DNA from: JAJPKK01 sp963787675 | Lineage (GTDB): Bacteria; Pseudomonadota; Alphaproteobacteria; Rhizobiales; Xanthobacteraceae | DNA: 64,000 nt | Direction of reading: 5' to 3' | Assembly (NCBI GenBank): GCA_963787675.1 | Contig: CAWBDV010000007.1 | Location: 1,054,001 to 1,118,000 of the forward strand | Part shown: piece by piece, positions 43,684-52,419 of the stretch | Position numbering within the stretch: position 1 is the stretch's first letter | Layout of the letters: each line of letters opens with the position of its first letter | Notes under the pieces: model-generated | Databases searched by the model: none | What the model saw: only the letters and a program-made list of their open reading frames with translations | What the model was told of the DNA's origin: nothing | Position numbers and translations under genes: made by a program

Positions 43684-44661
43684 ATGTTCTACCTCCTCGT
43701 GATCCTCGGTGTCTTATCGATGGCAATGGGGGTGTTCGTTGTCGGCTTCGGCGTTCCCGTGCGCGAAACTTCTTTTGGGGCAGGGCTGCTTGTTGCCGGC
43801 ACGGTCGCGATTACCGCCGGGTTCATTCTCGTGGGATTGGCAGCGACGGTCGCCGAGTTGAGGCGCGTCGCGCAGGCCCTCAAGCAGCGTGCGCCGAACG
43901 TTCCGCGCCCGCTGCGCCCCGTTGAGCGTAGCCCGGCTGATCGCAATCCGGCTGAGCGCAAGGAGGGGATGGAGCGGCGACCGGGTCCGCCGCGCGGCGC
44001 TCAAATGCCGCCGCCGGGTCCCGATCTCCCACCGCTGTCGGCCAATCTCGCGCCGTCCGCACCACCGCCCCAGCACTCGAAACCTGTCGTTCCGGATTTG
44101 TCCGCCGCGCCGCCGCTCGAGCCACGCAAGCCTGGGCCTGACTGGCTGCGTCGCGCTATCGCCGAAATCGAATCCACGCCCGAGAGCACGCGGGGCGCGG
44201 CGGCCGCGCCGGAACACGTGCGGGAGGATCAGCACGACGCTTGGCCGCGGCCCTCGGCACCTCCGCCATCATCTCCCGCTGCGGCCGAGCATCCCGAGCC
44301 CCAGCCCCGCGGCGGGCCGCCGCCGGTGCAAAATATCTTCGACAAGGTCTGGCCGAACGATCGCCGCCGGGACAGCGCGCCGGAAAAACGCGCCGAACCG
44401 TCGCTTGATCAGCCGTTGCGCCCGCCGGAGCCGCGGTCGCCTGCGCCTCCGCCGCCATCGCGCGCGGGCGAGCTGCGATCGGCGCCGAGCGCGCCGTCCC
44501 GCTCCGAGCCCCGGCCTACGATCCTGAAGTCGGGCGTGATCGACGAAATGGCCTACACACTCTTCACCGATGGCTCGATCGAAGCGCAGATGCCGGACGG
44601 CACCATGCGCTTTGCGTCAATCGAAGAGTTGCGCGCGCACCTCGAAAACCACGACGGCTGA
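43684..44661 (+). CDS. Membrane-anchored Pro-rich protein of unknown function
   Basis: A 325-residue protein. Two N-terminal membrane helices (FYLLVILGVLSMAMGVFVVG and AGLLVAGTVAITAGFILVGL) precede about 220 residues rich in Pro, Arg and Glu with little fold. The last 45 residues (ILKSGVIDEMAYTLFTDGSI, FASIEELRAHLE) form a small conserved domain that I recall at the end of otherwise variable proteins in Bradyrhizobium-type genomes. The disordered middle is predicted cytosolic. Function unknown; possible envelope-linked regulator or scaffold. Confidence 0.72.
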   Translation: MFYLLVILGVLSMAMGVFVVGFGVPVRETSFGAGLLVAGTVAITAGFILVGLAATVAELRRVAQALKQRAPNVPRPLRPVERSPADRNPAERKEGMERRPGPPRGAQMPPPGPDLPPLSANLAPSAPPPQHSKPVVPDLSAAPPLEPRKPGPDWLRRAIAEIESTPESTRGAAAAPEHVREDQHDAWPRPSAPPPSSPAAAEHPEPQPRGGPPPVQNIFDKVWPNDRRRDSAPEKRAEPSLDQPLRPPEPRSPAPPPPSRAGELRSAPSAPSRSEPRPTILKSGVIDEMAYTLFTDGSIEAQMPDGTMRFASIEELRAHLENHDG

Positions 44662-44701
44662 TCCGCCTGCCGCTGGTGTCGGTTTTATCCCCCGAACTTC
44701 T

Positions 44702-45466
44702 TCATCCCTTGAACTTTTTGGCGAGTGCGTCGGCGCCGCGGCCGAGGAGGCCGACGTCGGAGCCGACGGCGACGAAGGTGTAGCCCCAGCCGATGTAGCG
44801 GCGCGCCTCCTCCTCGTTGCCGGTGAGGATGCCAGCGGGCTTGCCGACCGCATTGAGGCGGCGCACCGCGTCTTCAAGCGCCTTCTGCACCTGCGGGTGG
44901 GCCGGATTCCCCACATGGCCGAGCGATGCCGAAAGGTCGGAGGGGCCGATGAAGACGCCATCGACGCCGTCGACGGTCGCAATTGACTCCAGCTTTTCGA
45001 GCGCGGGACCGGTCTCGACCTGGACCAGCAGGCAGATCTCCGAATCCGCCTTCTTGAGATAGTCGGTGACCCGGCCATAACGGCTCGCGCGCGCCGAGGC
45101 GGCAACGCCGCGCACCCCGCGTGGCGGATATCGTACCGCCGCGACCGCGCTCTTCGCTTCCTCCGCATTCTGCACGTAGGGCACGAGCAGCGCCGGCGAA
45201 CCGATGTCGAGGCAGCGCTTGATCAGCACCGTGTCGTTCCAGGCCGGCCGCACGATCGGGGTCGCGGTGCCGCCCTCCACCGCCTGCAACTGCGCCAGCA
45301 GGTCGGGGATGTCGTTCGGCGAGTGCTCACTGTCGAGCAGCAGCCAGTCGAATCCCGAGTCGCGTACGATGTCCGCCGCGATATTGCTGCACAGGCTGCA
45401 CCACAGGCCGATCTGGAGCTTGCCGGCAGCGATCGCATGCTTGAAGGCGTTGCGGGGGAGATCCAT
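44702..45466 (-). CDS. hpaI: HpcH/HpaI family aldolase
   Basis: A 254-residue class II pyruvate aldolase. The catalytic His is in LLLDSEHSPND, metal-binding Glu in VQVETGPALE and Asp in GVDGVFIGPSDLSASLG; the substrate Arg is in TPIVRPAWND. It fits HpaI, which splits 4-hydroxy-2-oxoheptanedioate to pyruvate and succinic semialdehyde in homoprotocatechuate breakdown, though relatives act on rhamnonate or garlinate-type 2-keto acids. The gene 12 bp upstream encodes the matching HpaH-type hydratase, which supports the meta-pathway role. The other hpa genes are not in the window. Confidence 0.82.
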   Translation of the reverse strand: MDLPRNAFKHAIAAGKLQIGLWCSLCSNIAADIVRDSGFDWLLLDSEHSPNDIPDLLAQLQAVEGGTATPIVRPAWNDTVLIKRCLDIGSPALLVPYVQNAEEAKSAVAAVRYPPRGVRGVAASARASRYGRVTDYLKKADSEICLLVQVETGPALEKLESIATVDGVDGVFIGPSDLSASLGHVGNPAHPQVQKALEDAVRRLNAVGKPAGILTGNEEEARRYIGWGYTFVAVGSDVGLLGRGADALAKKFKG

Positions 45467-45478
45467 GGGTGCTCACCT

Positions 45479-46261
45479 CTATACGAACTGAACCGCGATC
45501 CCGCCGAGGGCGCCGAAATCGCCATGCAACGTGTCGCCCTTCTTGGCGAACACGACGCGGGTGAAAGAGCCCGCCAGTACGATATGTCCCGGTTGCAGCG
45601 TCACGCCGTGGACGCCGAGCTTGTTGGCGAGCCAGGCGACGCCAAGCGCCGGATGGCCGAGCACGCCGGCTGCGACACCGGTCTCCTCGATCTCGGAGTT
45701 GCGATACATGATGCCGCCGACCCACCGCAGGTCGACCTCCAGGGGGCCGACCGGCCGACCGCCCACAACGATTCCCGCCGCCGCACCATTGTCGGCGACG
45801 GTGTCCGTGATCTTGCGTGGGTCCTGGATGCGGGCGTCGACGATTTCGAGCGCCGGGACCACGTATTCGGTGGCCCTCAGCACGTCGGTGAGGCCGACGC
45901 CCGGGCCCTTGAGCGGCTTGCCCATCACGAATGCAAGCTCGACCTCGACGCGAGGCAGGCAGAAATTCTCATGCGGCACCTTGGCGCCGTCGGCAATCAT
46001 CATCGAATCGAGCAGATGACCGTAGTCGGGTTCGTCGATCTGAGATGAACGCTGCATCGCCTTCGAGGTAAGACCGACCTTGTGACCGATCAGTCGCGCG
46101 CCGGCGGCGATCTTGCGTTTCGCGACCTCGGTCGAGATCGCGTAGGAGTCCTCGATCGTGATATCGGGAAACGTCTTGGAGAGCTGAACAGCCTGTTTGC
46201 GCTCCCTCTCAGCAGTCATCAATATCTCGACGGCCTTGATGCGATCGGCTTCCGCAAGCAT
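45479..46261 (-). CDS. hpaH: 2-oxo-hept-4-ene-1,7-dioate hydratase (HpaH/MhpD family)
   Basis: A 260-residue hydratase of the fumarylacetoacetase-like fold. The ATG at 46261 sits behind GGAGGG; a start two codons into that motif (46279) is less likely. Family motifs include AYAISTEVAKRK-like DSYAISTEVAKRKIA, GHKVGLTSKAMQ, RVEVELAFVMGKPLKGPGV and LGHPALGVAWLANKL. Metal ligands should be the Glu pair in VEVELAF. It adds water to 2-oxohept-4-ene-1,7-dioate, giving the HpaI substrate, so with the next gene it forms the last two steps of homoprotocatechuate meta-cleavage. Confidence 0.83.
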   Translation of the reverse strand: MLAEADRIKAVEILMTAERERKQAVQLSKTFPDITIEDSYAISTEVAKRKIAAGARLIGHKVGLTSKAMQRSSQIDEPDYGHLLDSMMIADGAKVPHENFCLPRVEVELAFVMGKPLKGPGVGLTDVLRATEYVVPALEIVDARIQDPRKITDTVADNGAAAGIVVGGRPVGPLEVDLRWVGGIMYRNSEIEETGVAAGVLGHPALGVAWLANKLGVHGVTLQPGHIVLAGSFTRVVFAKKGDTLHGDFGALGGIAVQFV

Positions 46262-46332
46262 GGCTCCTCCCTCCGTCATTCGGAGCCCACTGTCTATTGC
46301 AGCGCTCTACAAATGACAACGAATTGCAGTCG

Positions 46333-46638
46333 TCAGTGTTGATGAGACGACGCCTCGCGTGACAGCTTCGGCAGTCGCTCGATTTGATCACCGACGTCTC
46401 GGCGTGCGAGGCGGAGCTCGTAGAGCGTCTGCAGGTTTAGCCAGAATTCCGGACTGGTGCCAAACCAATGGCCCAAACGCAACGCCGTATCCGCGGTGAT
46501 GCTACGCTGCCCATTGATGATCGCTGTCACCCGATTCACCGGAACATCAATCTGTCGAGCGAGTTCGGCCGCCGTGATTCCGAGCTCTTTCAATTCTTCG
46601 GCGAGATGGACTCCCGGGTGGATCGGATTACGGGCCAT
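46333..46638 (-). CDS. higA: HigA-type antitoxin
   Basis: A 101-residue XRE-family antitoxin of the HigA/VapI type. The ATG at 46638 has AGGAGAG upstream. ARNPIHPGVHLAEELKELGI leads into the helix-turn-helix TAAELARQIDVPVNRVTAII with NGQRSITADTALRLGHWFGT and SPEFWLNLQTLYEL, a near-perfect HigA pattern. It should bind and silence the HigB toxin encoded 10 bp upstream and repress the shared promoter. A frame extension to 46881 only shadows higB. Confidence 0.92.
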   Translation of the reverse strand: MARNPIHPGVHLAEELKELGITAAELARQIDVPVNRVTAIINGQRSITADTALRLGHWFGTSPEFWLNLQTLYELRLARRDVGDQIERLPKLSREASSHQH

Positions 46639-46648
46639 CAACACTCTC

Positions 46649-46933
46649 CTAATGATAATCGACAATCTCGACGTTCGTCGGACCCGGCGAGTTTTGCGGC
46701 CACGCAAAGCAAATCCGCCATTGATCGTTGATGCGGATGCTATATTGGCCTTGTCGATCGCCTCGCAGCGCCTCAAAGCGGTTGCCGGGAAGAGCAGCGA
46801 GGTCTGCCAAGCTCGTTGCTGCCTCCAGGCGGTCGAGACGAATCTCGGCCTGCCTAGCAAAGCCGGAAAACTCGCGGACACGCTCGCCGTTCGCGAAACG
46901 CTCGGTCTTGCGATCCCGATAGCTGACGATCAT
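46649..46933 (-). CDS. higB: HigB-type toxin (RelE superfamily)
   Basis: A 94-residue toxin with RERFANGERVREF-like N-terminus, the RLDRLEAATSLADLAALPGN helix pair, FEALRGDRQGQYSIRINDQW and RICFAWPQN, typical of HigB/RelE ribosome-dependent mRNA endonucleases. Toxin-first order is the hallmark of hig operons. The higA antitoxin gene follows after 10 bp. A perfect 7-1-7 palindrome lies 24 bp upstream of the start. The system is complete and looks functional. Confidence 0.92.
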   Translation of the reverse strand: MIVSYRDRKTERFANGERVREFSGFARQAEIRLDRLEAATSLADLAALPGNRFEALRGDRQGQYSIRINDQWRICFAWPQNSPGPTNVEIVDYH

Positions 46934-46956
46934 CGGTAATCGCCACTACCATGAAA

Positions 46957-46971
46957 TTACGTATTACGTAA
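46957..46971. promoter_or_regulatory. Probable HigA operator
   Basis: TTACGTA-T-TACGTAA, a perfect 7-1-7 inverted repeat centred 31 bp upstream of the higB start in an AT-rich stretch. Size, symmetry and place fit an antitoxin operator overlapping the promoter. Confidence 0.7.
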
Positions 46972-47009
46972 AGCATAAATCTCAAGAGATCGGCCTCTGA
47001 GCGTTTTAA

Positions 47010-48053
47010 TTACACCGCCGGCGCGGCGACGCCGAGCGATGCGGCGATGTCCTGCAATTGCTTCCACAGCGCGGCGGGCAGCAGGATGCCGTCACGGCGG
47101 CGATCGGCGGCACGCCGCGCGCCACGCTCGCCTGGCATCAACGCCTCGGTAAAGCCCTCCTGCAACGGCTGGCTGCGGATCATTGCAGTTAGGGCGCCGA
47201 TATCGCGGCGATAATCGGCGAGAGGACGGAAGCTCGCGATGTTGAGCACGATCAGCATTGCGTTCTGCGAGTGACGTTTGGGCGTTTCCGGCGTCGCATA
47301 CATGGTGAGAACCGGCGATGCCGCGAGAATGCCGGTCAGGCACTCGAACATGAACGAGAGGCCCGAGCCCTTGGGCCCGCCGAGCGGCAAAATCACCTTG
47401 GCCTTCTTCGGATCGGTGGTGACGCGACCCTCGCTGTCGAGGGCCCAGCCCGGCTCGAGCGCTTCGCCAGCCGCAATGGCTTGCTGCAGACGGCCGTTGG
47501 AGATCACGCTGGTCGCAAGATCGAGCAACAGTGGATCGCCACCGTCGCCGCTTGGCACCGCAATCGAAATCGGGCTGGTGCCGAGATGGGCCGTGCGGGT
47601 GCCGTGATAGGCCATGAAGGGCGGTCCGCCGTTGATCATGATGCCGGCGCAACCCTGCTCGGCGACCCATTGCGGGTAGCGCCCGATGGCGCCGGTGTGG
47701 GTCGTCTCGCGCACCAGCGCGATCGCAATTGCATTTTCGCGGGCGATGTCCACCGCGCGGCGGGCTGCCTGCATCATCGCCACGGGGCCGGCCGCACGAG
47801 CGCAGTCGAGGATGAACGCACTCGGTCCCAGCGCGCGAACGTTCGGAACCGCCGTGGGATCGAGTTCGCCGCGGTCGATGAAATCGAGATAGCTCGGCAG
47901 CCGCACGGCGCCATGACCATCGACGCCGCGAGTGTTCGCCCAGGTCAGCACTTCGGCGACCGTCGCGGCATCCGCGGCGCTCATGCCCTTGGCGGCAAGG
48001 ATTGCGGCAAGTAGCCGCGCGAGTTCGTCGGGTGGGACACGAATGTCGGCCAT
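47010..48053 (-). CDS. Ldh/malate dehydrogenase-family oxidoreductase (YlbC/AllD type)
   Basis: A 347-residue NAD(P)-dependent oxidoreductase of the malate/L-lactate/ureidoglycolate dehydrogenase family, with its start at the ATG at 48053. Visible are the catalytic His region VDGHGAVRLPSYL, TGAIGRYPQWVAEQG, GTSPISIAVPSGDG and LPLGGPKGSGLSFMFE, which is the nucleotide-binding loop. It reduces or oxidises 2-hydroxy acids; substrate not deducible. It is divergent from the UbiD gene with a 133-bp intergenic region that should hold both promoters. The frame extends to 48566 over the UbiD gene without family pattern. Confidence 0.85.
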   Translation of the reverse strand: MADIRVPPDELARLLAAILAAKGMSAADAATVAEVLTWANTRGVDGHGAVRLPSYLDFIDRGELDPTAVPNVRALGPSAFILDCARAAGPVAMMQAARRAVDIARENAIAIALVRETTHTGAIGRYPQWVAEQGCAGIMINGGPPFMAYHGTRTAHLGTSPISIAVPSGDGGDPLLLDLATSVISNGRLQQAIAAGEALEPGWALDSEGRVTTDPKKAKVILPLGGPKGSGLSFMFECLTGILAASPVLTMYATPETPKRHSQNAMLIVLNIASFRPLADYRRDIGALTAMIRSQPLQEGFTEALMPGERGARRAADRRRDGILLPAALWKQLQDIAASLGVAAPAV

Positions 48054-48186
48054 GGAGCTGATCTCGTCGAGGTTTCGCGGCCGAGCCTTAATGGCGTGAT
48101 CGGGAGATGTCCAACCCCATGCGACCCGGCGCATTCCCCCCGGCGGGTGATTGCAGTACATTCGCGCGCCATGCAAAGGAACGGGT

Positions 48187-49734
48187 ATGAACGTCATTGA
48201 AAAGCCCCACGCCGTCGCGCGCGCGAACGATCTCGACCGCTTCCGTCTGCGCCGCTTCATCGAGGAACTTGGACCCGATGAGATCGAGCAGCGGGACGCG
48301 CCGGTCGATCTCGCCGATGTCGCCAAGATCCTCGACGGCAATTCGCGGGCGGTGCATTTCGCAGCCGTCGGACCGGAGCGGCAGGAACTGATCGGCAATG
48401 TGGTGTCGAGCCGCAGCCGCATCGCGCGCGCATTCGGTGTGGCGCCGGCGCAGCTTGCTGCGGAGATCGCGCGGCGGCTCGCCAACAAGCAGGACATCAT
48501 GGAGGTCACGCGCGCCGAGGCGCCGGTGCAGCAGGTCGTCTTGACCGGCGCCGACGCCGATCTCACGGCGCTTCCTGTTCACCTGCAGCACGGTCTCGAC
48601 GGCGGCCCCTACATCTCGGCATCGATCGATTATACGCGCGACCCCAAGACCGGCTGGACCAATGTCGGCATCCGTCGGCTGATGCTGCGCGGGCGCCAGG
48701 AAACAGGCGTCGACCTTGTCTCGCCGAGCGACCTGCGCGCGCTCTATGAAGCAAGCGCGGCTGAGGGCAAACCCTTGCCGGTGAGCTTCGTCATCGGCGC
48801 GCATCCGACCGATTTCATCGCCGCGATGATGCGGATGCCGGTCGACGAGCTCGGTATCGTCGCGTCGTTGCGCGACGAGCCGCTGTCCGTCGTCAAGTGC
48901 GTGACCAATGACATTCGCGTGCCGGCCGACGCCGAGATGGTGCTGGAGGGCTATTTCGATGCGCGCGGCCACGTCGAATCCGAAGGACCGTACGGCGAGT
49001 TCCTCGGCTATTACGGTGCGGTCAAGAAGAACCCGGTGTTCCACCTCACCGCCATCACGCGCCGGCGCGATGCGCTGTTCCAGACGGCGACGATCGGCGG
49101 TCGCGCCATGGCGCGGACCGACACGGCAGTGCTCACGTCGGTACGCACCGAAGTCATCATCTGGCGGGCGCTCGAGGTCGCCGTGCGTGAGCCGGTCGCG
49201 GTACACGCGACGGCGTCGAGCGGCGGCAATTTCAACGTGCGGGTGGCGTTGCGCCAGCGCGTGCCCGGCGAGGCGCGCAACGCTATCACCGCCTGCATGA
49301 GCGCGCTCGTCAACGTCAAGAACGTGTTCGTGGTCGATCCCGATATCGACATCACCTCGGATGAGCAGATGGACTGGGCAATGGCGACGCGCTTTCAGCC
49401 CGACCGCGATCTGATTGTGGTGCCCGGGATGCGCACGCTACCGCTTGATCCATCGATCATCTCGGGCCGGGTCGGCGCGAAGGCGGGTTTCGATCTCACC
49501 TGGCCGTTCGGCACGGGCAATCGGCTTGAAACCAAAGTGCCGGAGCCGCCGCGGTTTGAAGGCAAGCGCTTTGCTTCGGTCGAAGCCGCGCTCGCTGACG
49601 GGCCGAAATTTTTCGAAGAGCTGATGACGGCGCTGGCGAGCCGTGACGGCCGCGAGATCGTGCGCGATCTCGACGTGCTGCGCCAACGGGGCGGGCTCGA
49701 TCGTGACGGCGAGGGACGCTATGTGGCCAAATAA
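48187..49734 (+). CDS. UbiD family decarboxylase (prenyl-FMN dependent)
   Basis: A 515-residue UbiD-type decarboxylase; the ATG at 48187 has AAGGA upstream. The active-site Glu pair lies in ESEGPYGEFLGYYG and the catalytic Arg region in NVGIRRLMLRGRQE. Such enzymes use prenylated FMN made by UbiX to add or remove carboxyl groups on aromatic or alpha,beta-unsaturated acids. No UbiX gene is seen. It overlaps by 14 bp a NMT1-type ABC binding-protein gene, so the two form one unit, probably for uptake and decarboxylation of an aromatic acid. Substrate not known. Confidence 0.88.
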   Translation: MNVIEKPHAVARANDLDRFRLRRFIEELGPDEIEQRDAPVDLADVAKILDGNSRAVHFAAVGPERQELIGNVVSSRSRIARAFGVAPAQLAAEIARRLANKQDIMEVTRAEAPVQQVVLTGADADLTALPVHLQHGLDGGPYISASIDYTRDPKTGWTNVGIRRLMLRGRQETGVDLVSPSDLRALYEASAAEGKPLPVSFVIGAHPTDFIAAMMRMPVDELGIVASLRDEPLSVVKCVTNDIRVPADAEMVLEGYFDARGHVESEGPYGEFLGYYGAVKKNPVFHLTAITRRRDALFQTATIGGRAMARTDTAVLTSVRTEVIIWRALEVAVREPVAVHATASSGGNFNVRVALRQRVPGEARNAITACMSALVNVKNVFVVDPDIDITSDEQMDWAMATRFQPDRDLIVVPGMRTLPLDPSIISGRVGAKAGFDLTWPFGTGNRLETKVPEPPRFEGKRFASVEAALADGPKFFEELMTALASRDGREIVRDLDVLRQRGGLDRDGEGRYVAK

Positions 49735-50788
49735 TCAAACATCCGCACCGCGCGCTTCGCGCGCGATCCTGGCGATGGCGCTCGGCCTTGCTGTAATGCC
49801 GGCGGCAGCCGCGCAGGAAGCGGCCGTCCATATCGGAATGGCGCGCTCGGTGTCGAACGGGGCCGAACTGATTGCAATCGACAAGGGCTACTTCAAGGAA
49901 GTCGGCATCAAGGTCGAGATCGAGGACATCGATACTTCGGCGAACACCATTGCGCTCCTTGCGACCGACCGTCTGCAGGTCATCGCCGGGGGCATCTCGG
50001 CGGGCTATTTCAACGCGCTCGAGAAGAACTTGCCGATCGCCATCATCGCCGACCGGGTCTCGACTCCGATCGGGCATAATCTGATGCTGCGCCCTGATCT
50101 GGCCGGCAAGATCACGAGCCTCGCTCAGCTCAAGGGCAAGGTGATCGCGAGCAACGGCGCCGGCTCGGTCTCGACCTACGAGGTCGGCAAGATGCTGGAA
50201 ACCGCCGGTGTCGCGATTGCCGATACCGACGTGAAGATCTTTCCGTTCACCCAGATGCCGATCGCCTTCGCCAACAAGGCGATTGATGCCGGTATCGCGA
50301 TTCCGCCTTTCGTTTATGAATTCCTGGAACAAAAGATCGCGGTGAACTTCGCGTCGGTTGACGAGCTGGTCAAACCGACGCCCATGACCATCGCCGTGAT
50401 CATGATCAACACCGATTGGGCGAAGCGAAATCCCGAGGTGGTGCGCAACTACTACACGGCGTATCTGCGCGGCGTGCGCGACTACTGCAACGCCTATCAC
50501 GGCGCCGCCCCGATCAAAGAGGAGATCGCGGCCGCCTTGATCCGTCACGGCTCGGAACGTCGGCAGGAAATTCTCTACAAGTATCCGTGGCCGGCGCGCA
50601 GTCCCAACGGACGGATCAACATGGCGAGCATGCTCGACATGCAGGACTGGTACATCAAGAACGGGTATTCGCGGGCAAAACTCCCGCCCGAGCGCCTCGT
50701 CGATGGAAGCTACGCGGATTACGCCGTACAGAAGCTTGGGCCGTTCGTTCTCGCCAACAAGGATTCCAAGCTCGAAGGCTGCCGCTGA
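49721..50788 (+). CDS. ABC transporter substrate-binding protein (NMT1/SsuA type)
   Basis: A 355-residue periplasmic binding protein. The ATG at 49721, inside the end of the UbiD gene, has GAGGGAC upstream; the longer frame is a shadow. A signal peptide ends near AAAQEAAVH; GYFKEVGIKVEIEDIDTSAN and LQVIAGGISAGYFNAL are typical of the nitrate/taurate/aromatic NMT1/THI5-like family. No permease or ATPase gene is next to it, so it must work with components elsewhere. Its linkage to UbiD suggests an aromatic or unsaturated acid ligand. Confidence 0.85.
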   Translation: MWPNNQTSAPRASRAILAMALGLAVMPAAAAQEAAVHIGMARSVSNGAELIAIDKGYFKEVGIKVEIEDIDTSANTIALLATDRLQVIAGGISAGYFNALEKNLPIAIIADRVSTPIGHNLMLRPDLAGKITSLAQLKGKVIASNGAGSVSTYEVGKMLETAGVAIADTDVKIFPFTQMPIAFANKAIDAGIAIPPFVYEFLEQKIAVNFASVDELVKPTPMTIAVIMINTDWAKRNPEVVRNYYTAYLRGVRDYCNAYHGAAPIKEEIAAALIRHGSERRQEILYKYPWPARSPNGRINMASMLDMQDWYIKNGYSRAKLPPERLVDGSYADYAVQKLGPFVLANKDSKLEGCR

Positions 50789-50803
50789 GCGAAGTGCCAA
50801 CCT

Positions 50804-51139
50804 TTGTGGCATCCATTCGGCGGCGGCGGCACGATCGGGACAGCTGGTTCGGAAAACGGCACGATCGTATCAGACGATGAGCACGATTTCGGCGGACGCA
50901 TCACGCTTGAGATCGAGGCCAGGAGCGCACCGTTTGCAATCACCTGCGGCATTTACGGGTGGATGGTGCATACCCGCTATTTCAGCACCGAGAACGATGC
51001 AAGCCGCGACTTCAACGATATGAAAGTCGAGTTAGACGCAATCATTCGATCCATTCCGATGAACGACGATCCCGAAGGCGATCGTAAGATGGGAGATATC
51101 TGCGAAAGAATAGCGGATTTTGTAGATCGTTTTCCGTGA
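50804..51139 (+). CDS. Small conserved protein of unknown function
   Basis: A 111-residue frame opening with TTG. The part from about residue 22 (IVSDDEHDFGGRITLEIEA, PFAITCGIYGWMVHTRYF, DFNDMKVELDAIIRSIP and a final helix ICERIADFVDRFP) has good codon bias and resembles small unnamed proteins of Bradyrhizobium-type genomes. The first 20 residues are Gly-rich and may be upstream sequence, but no better start codon is in frame. Cytosolic, function unknown. It follows the binding-protein gene by 15 bp. Confidence 0.6.
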   Translation: MWHPFGGGGTIGTAGSENGTIVSDDEHDFGGRITLEIEARSAPFAITCGIYGWMVHTRYFSTENDASRDFNDMKVELDAIIRSIPMNDDPEGDRKMGDICERIADFVDRFP

Positions 51140-51247
51140 CGACCTCGTGCCCGGCGACGTACGCGATTTTGATCCCTGATAGACCTGTTCCCCTCTAACA
51201 TAGCGCCGCGACGATCGACCAAGATCGTGCGTCAAGGGAGGACAGTC

Positions 51248-52264
51248 ATGCAGATTTCGCGACGCGAGTTGATGGGGGCCGGCGCAACAATCGCGGCAGT
51301 AGCGTTTGCTCCAAAGGTGACGCTGGGTGGCTGGGAGCCGAGCGCGGCTTACCCCGATCCTGCAGTCAAGATTCTTGATCCAAGCTTCACCAGATATCGT
51401 GTCTTCAACGCCAGCGTTGAACGGCTTGCGACCGGCATGCGCTGGAGTGAGGGGCCGGTATGGTTCGGCGACGCGCGCTGCGTGTTGTGGAGCGACATTC
51501 CTAACAATCGCATCATGCGGTGGGACGAGGGAACCGGCCGCGTCTCCGTCTATCGTCAGCCGTCGAACTATTCCAACGGCAATACGCGGGATCGCCAGGG
51601 TCGGCTTGTCACCTGCGAGCACGACGCGCGCCGTATTACCCGCACCGAATATGACGGCACTGTCACGGTGCTCATCGATAAGTTCGAGGGTAAACCGCTC
51701 AACTCGCCGAACGATATTGTCGTGAAATCCGACGGCTCGATCTGGTTTACCGATCCGCCCTTCGGTGTCCTGGGCAACTACGAAGGCCATGTAGCGCAAC
51801 CGGAGTTGCCCACGAATGTATATCGGCTGGACCCGCAGAGCGGCCGCGCCACCGTCGTGGTCGGCGACATCAGACCGAATGGGCTCTGCTTCACGCCCGA
51901 CGAAAAGAAAATGTACATCGTTGACGCCAGCGGTACGCCCCGTCTCATCCGCGTCTACGACGTGGTGGGCGACGGAACGAGGCTTGCAAATCCCAAAGCG
52001 TTCGTGACCTGCGAGATGAACGAGGCGCCCGACGGTTTCCGCTGTGACACCGATGGCAATCTGTGGTGCGGTTGGGGCACCGGCGCCGGCCTCGATGGTG
52101 TCATGGTCTTCAACCCCGACGGCAAGCGGATCGGCTCGATCTCGCTTCCGGAGCGCGCGGCGAACCTGTGCTTTGGCGGCGTCAAGCGCAACCGGCTGTT
52201 CATGTCCGCAAGCCATTCGCTCTACTCCCTCTACGTCGGCGCACAGGGCGCGATCGGCGGCTGA
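51248..52264 (+). CDS. SMP-30/gluconolactonase family protein, exported by Tat
   Basis: A 338-residue protein from the ATG with GGAGG upstream. A twin-arginine signal (SRRELMGAGATIAAVAF) precedes a six-bladed SMP-30 propeller. Divalent-metal ligands are seen: Glu in RWSEGPVWFGD, Asn in LNSPNDIVVKSDGSIWFTDP, and Asn and Asp in IRPNGLCFTPDEKKMYIVD. These lactonases hydrolyse sugar or other lactones in the periplasm. It ends before a terminator-like hairpin and has no obvious operon partner, though the nearby gluconate-type genes at 63.4 kb are of related chemistry. Confidence 0.85.
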   Translation: MQISRRELMGAGATIAAVAFAPKVTLGGWEPSAAYPDPAVKILDPSFTRYRVFNASVERLATGMRWSEGPVWFGDARCVLWSDIPNNRIMRWDEGTGRVSVYRQPSNYSNGNTRDRQGRLVTCEHDARRITRTEYDGTVTVLIDKFEGKPLNSPNDIVVKSDGSIWFTDPPFGVLGNYEGHVAQPELPTNVYRLDPQSGRATVVVGDIRPNGLCFTPDEKKMYIVDASGTPRLIRVYDVVGDGTRLANPKAFVTCEMNEAPDGFRCDTDGNLWCGWGTGAGLDGVMVFNPDGKRIGSISLPERAANLCFGGVKRNRLFMSASHSLYSLYVGAQGAIGG

Positions 52265-52288
52265 AGCGCAGGGCTGGGCTTTCGCTCG

Positions 52289-52314
52289 AACCTCTCCCGC
52301 GTGCGGGAGAGGTT
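52289..52314. terminator. Hairpin repeat, probable terminator
   Basis: A perfect 12-bp stem, AACCTCTCCCGC with its complement around GT, starting 25 bp after the SMP-30 stop. A longer, similar CT-rich hairpin occurs at 63205-63240, so this is also a dispersed repeat. Confidence 0.6.
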
Positions 52315-52394
52315 GAGGACGGCATCTTCGGACTGGCAGCATCTTCCGACAGAAAGAAACGGGGGTTGCGAGGGGCGCAAATCTGTGCGACATA

Positions 52395-52418
52395 CGCTAT
52401 ATCCTTTTGGATATAGCG
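52395..52418. promoter_or_regulatory. Perfect ModE/Mop-type Mo-box
   Basis: CGCTATAT-N8-ATATAGCG, the core of a longer perfect palindrome (17-bp arms, 52388-52404 and 52409-52425, TTTT between). It fits the Mo-box recognised by ModE and MopA/MopB regulators (CGnTATAT and inverse). It ends one base before the first possible start of the DUF2325 gene, so a bound regulator should block it, unless the real start is at 52510. Confidence 0.72.
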
Positions 52419-52419
52419 T

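Noticed and set aside
47010..48566. 518-residue reading of the Ldh-family gene
   Set aside because: Residues before the ATG at 48053 cover the UbiD gene and intergenic region, without family pattern.
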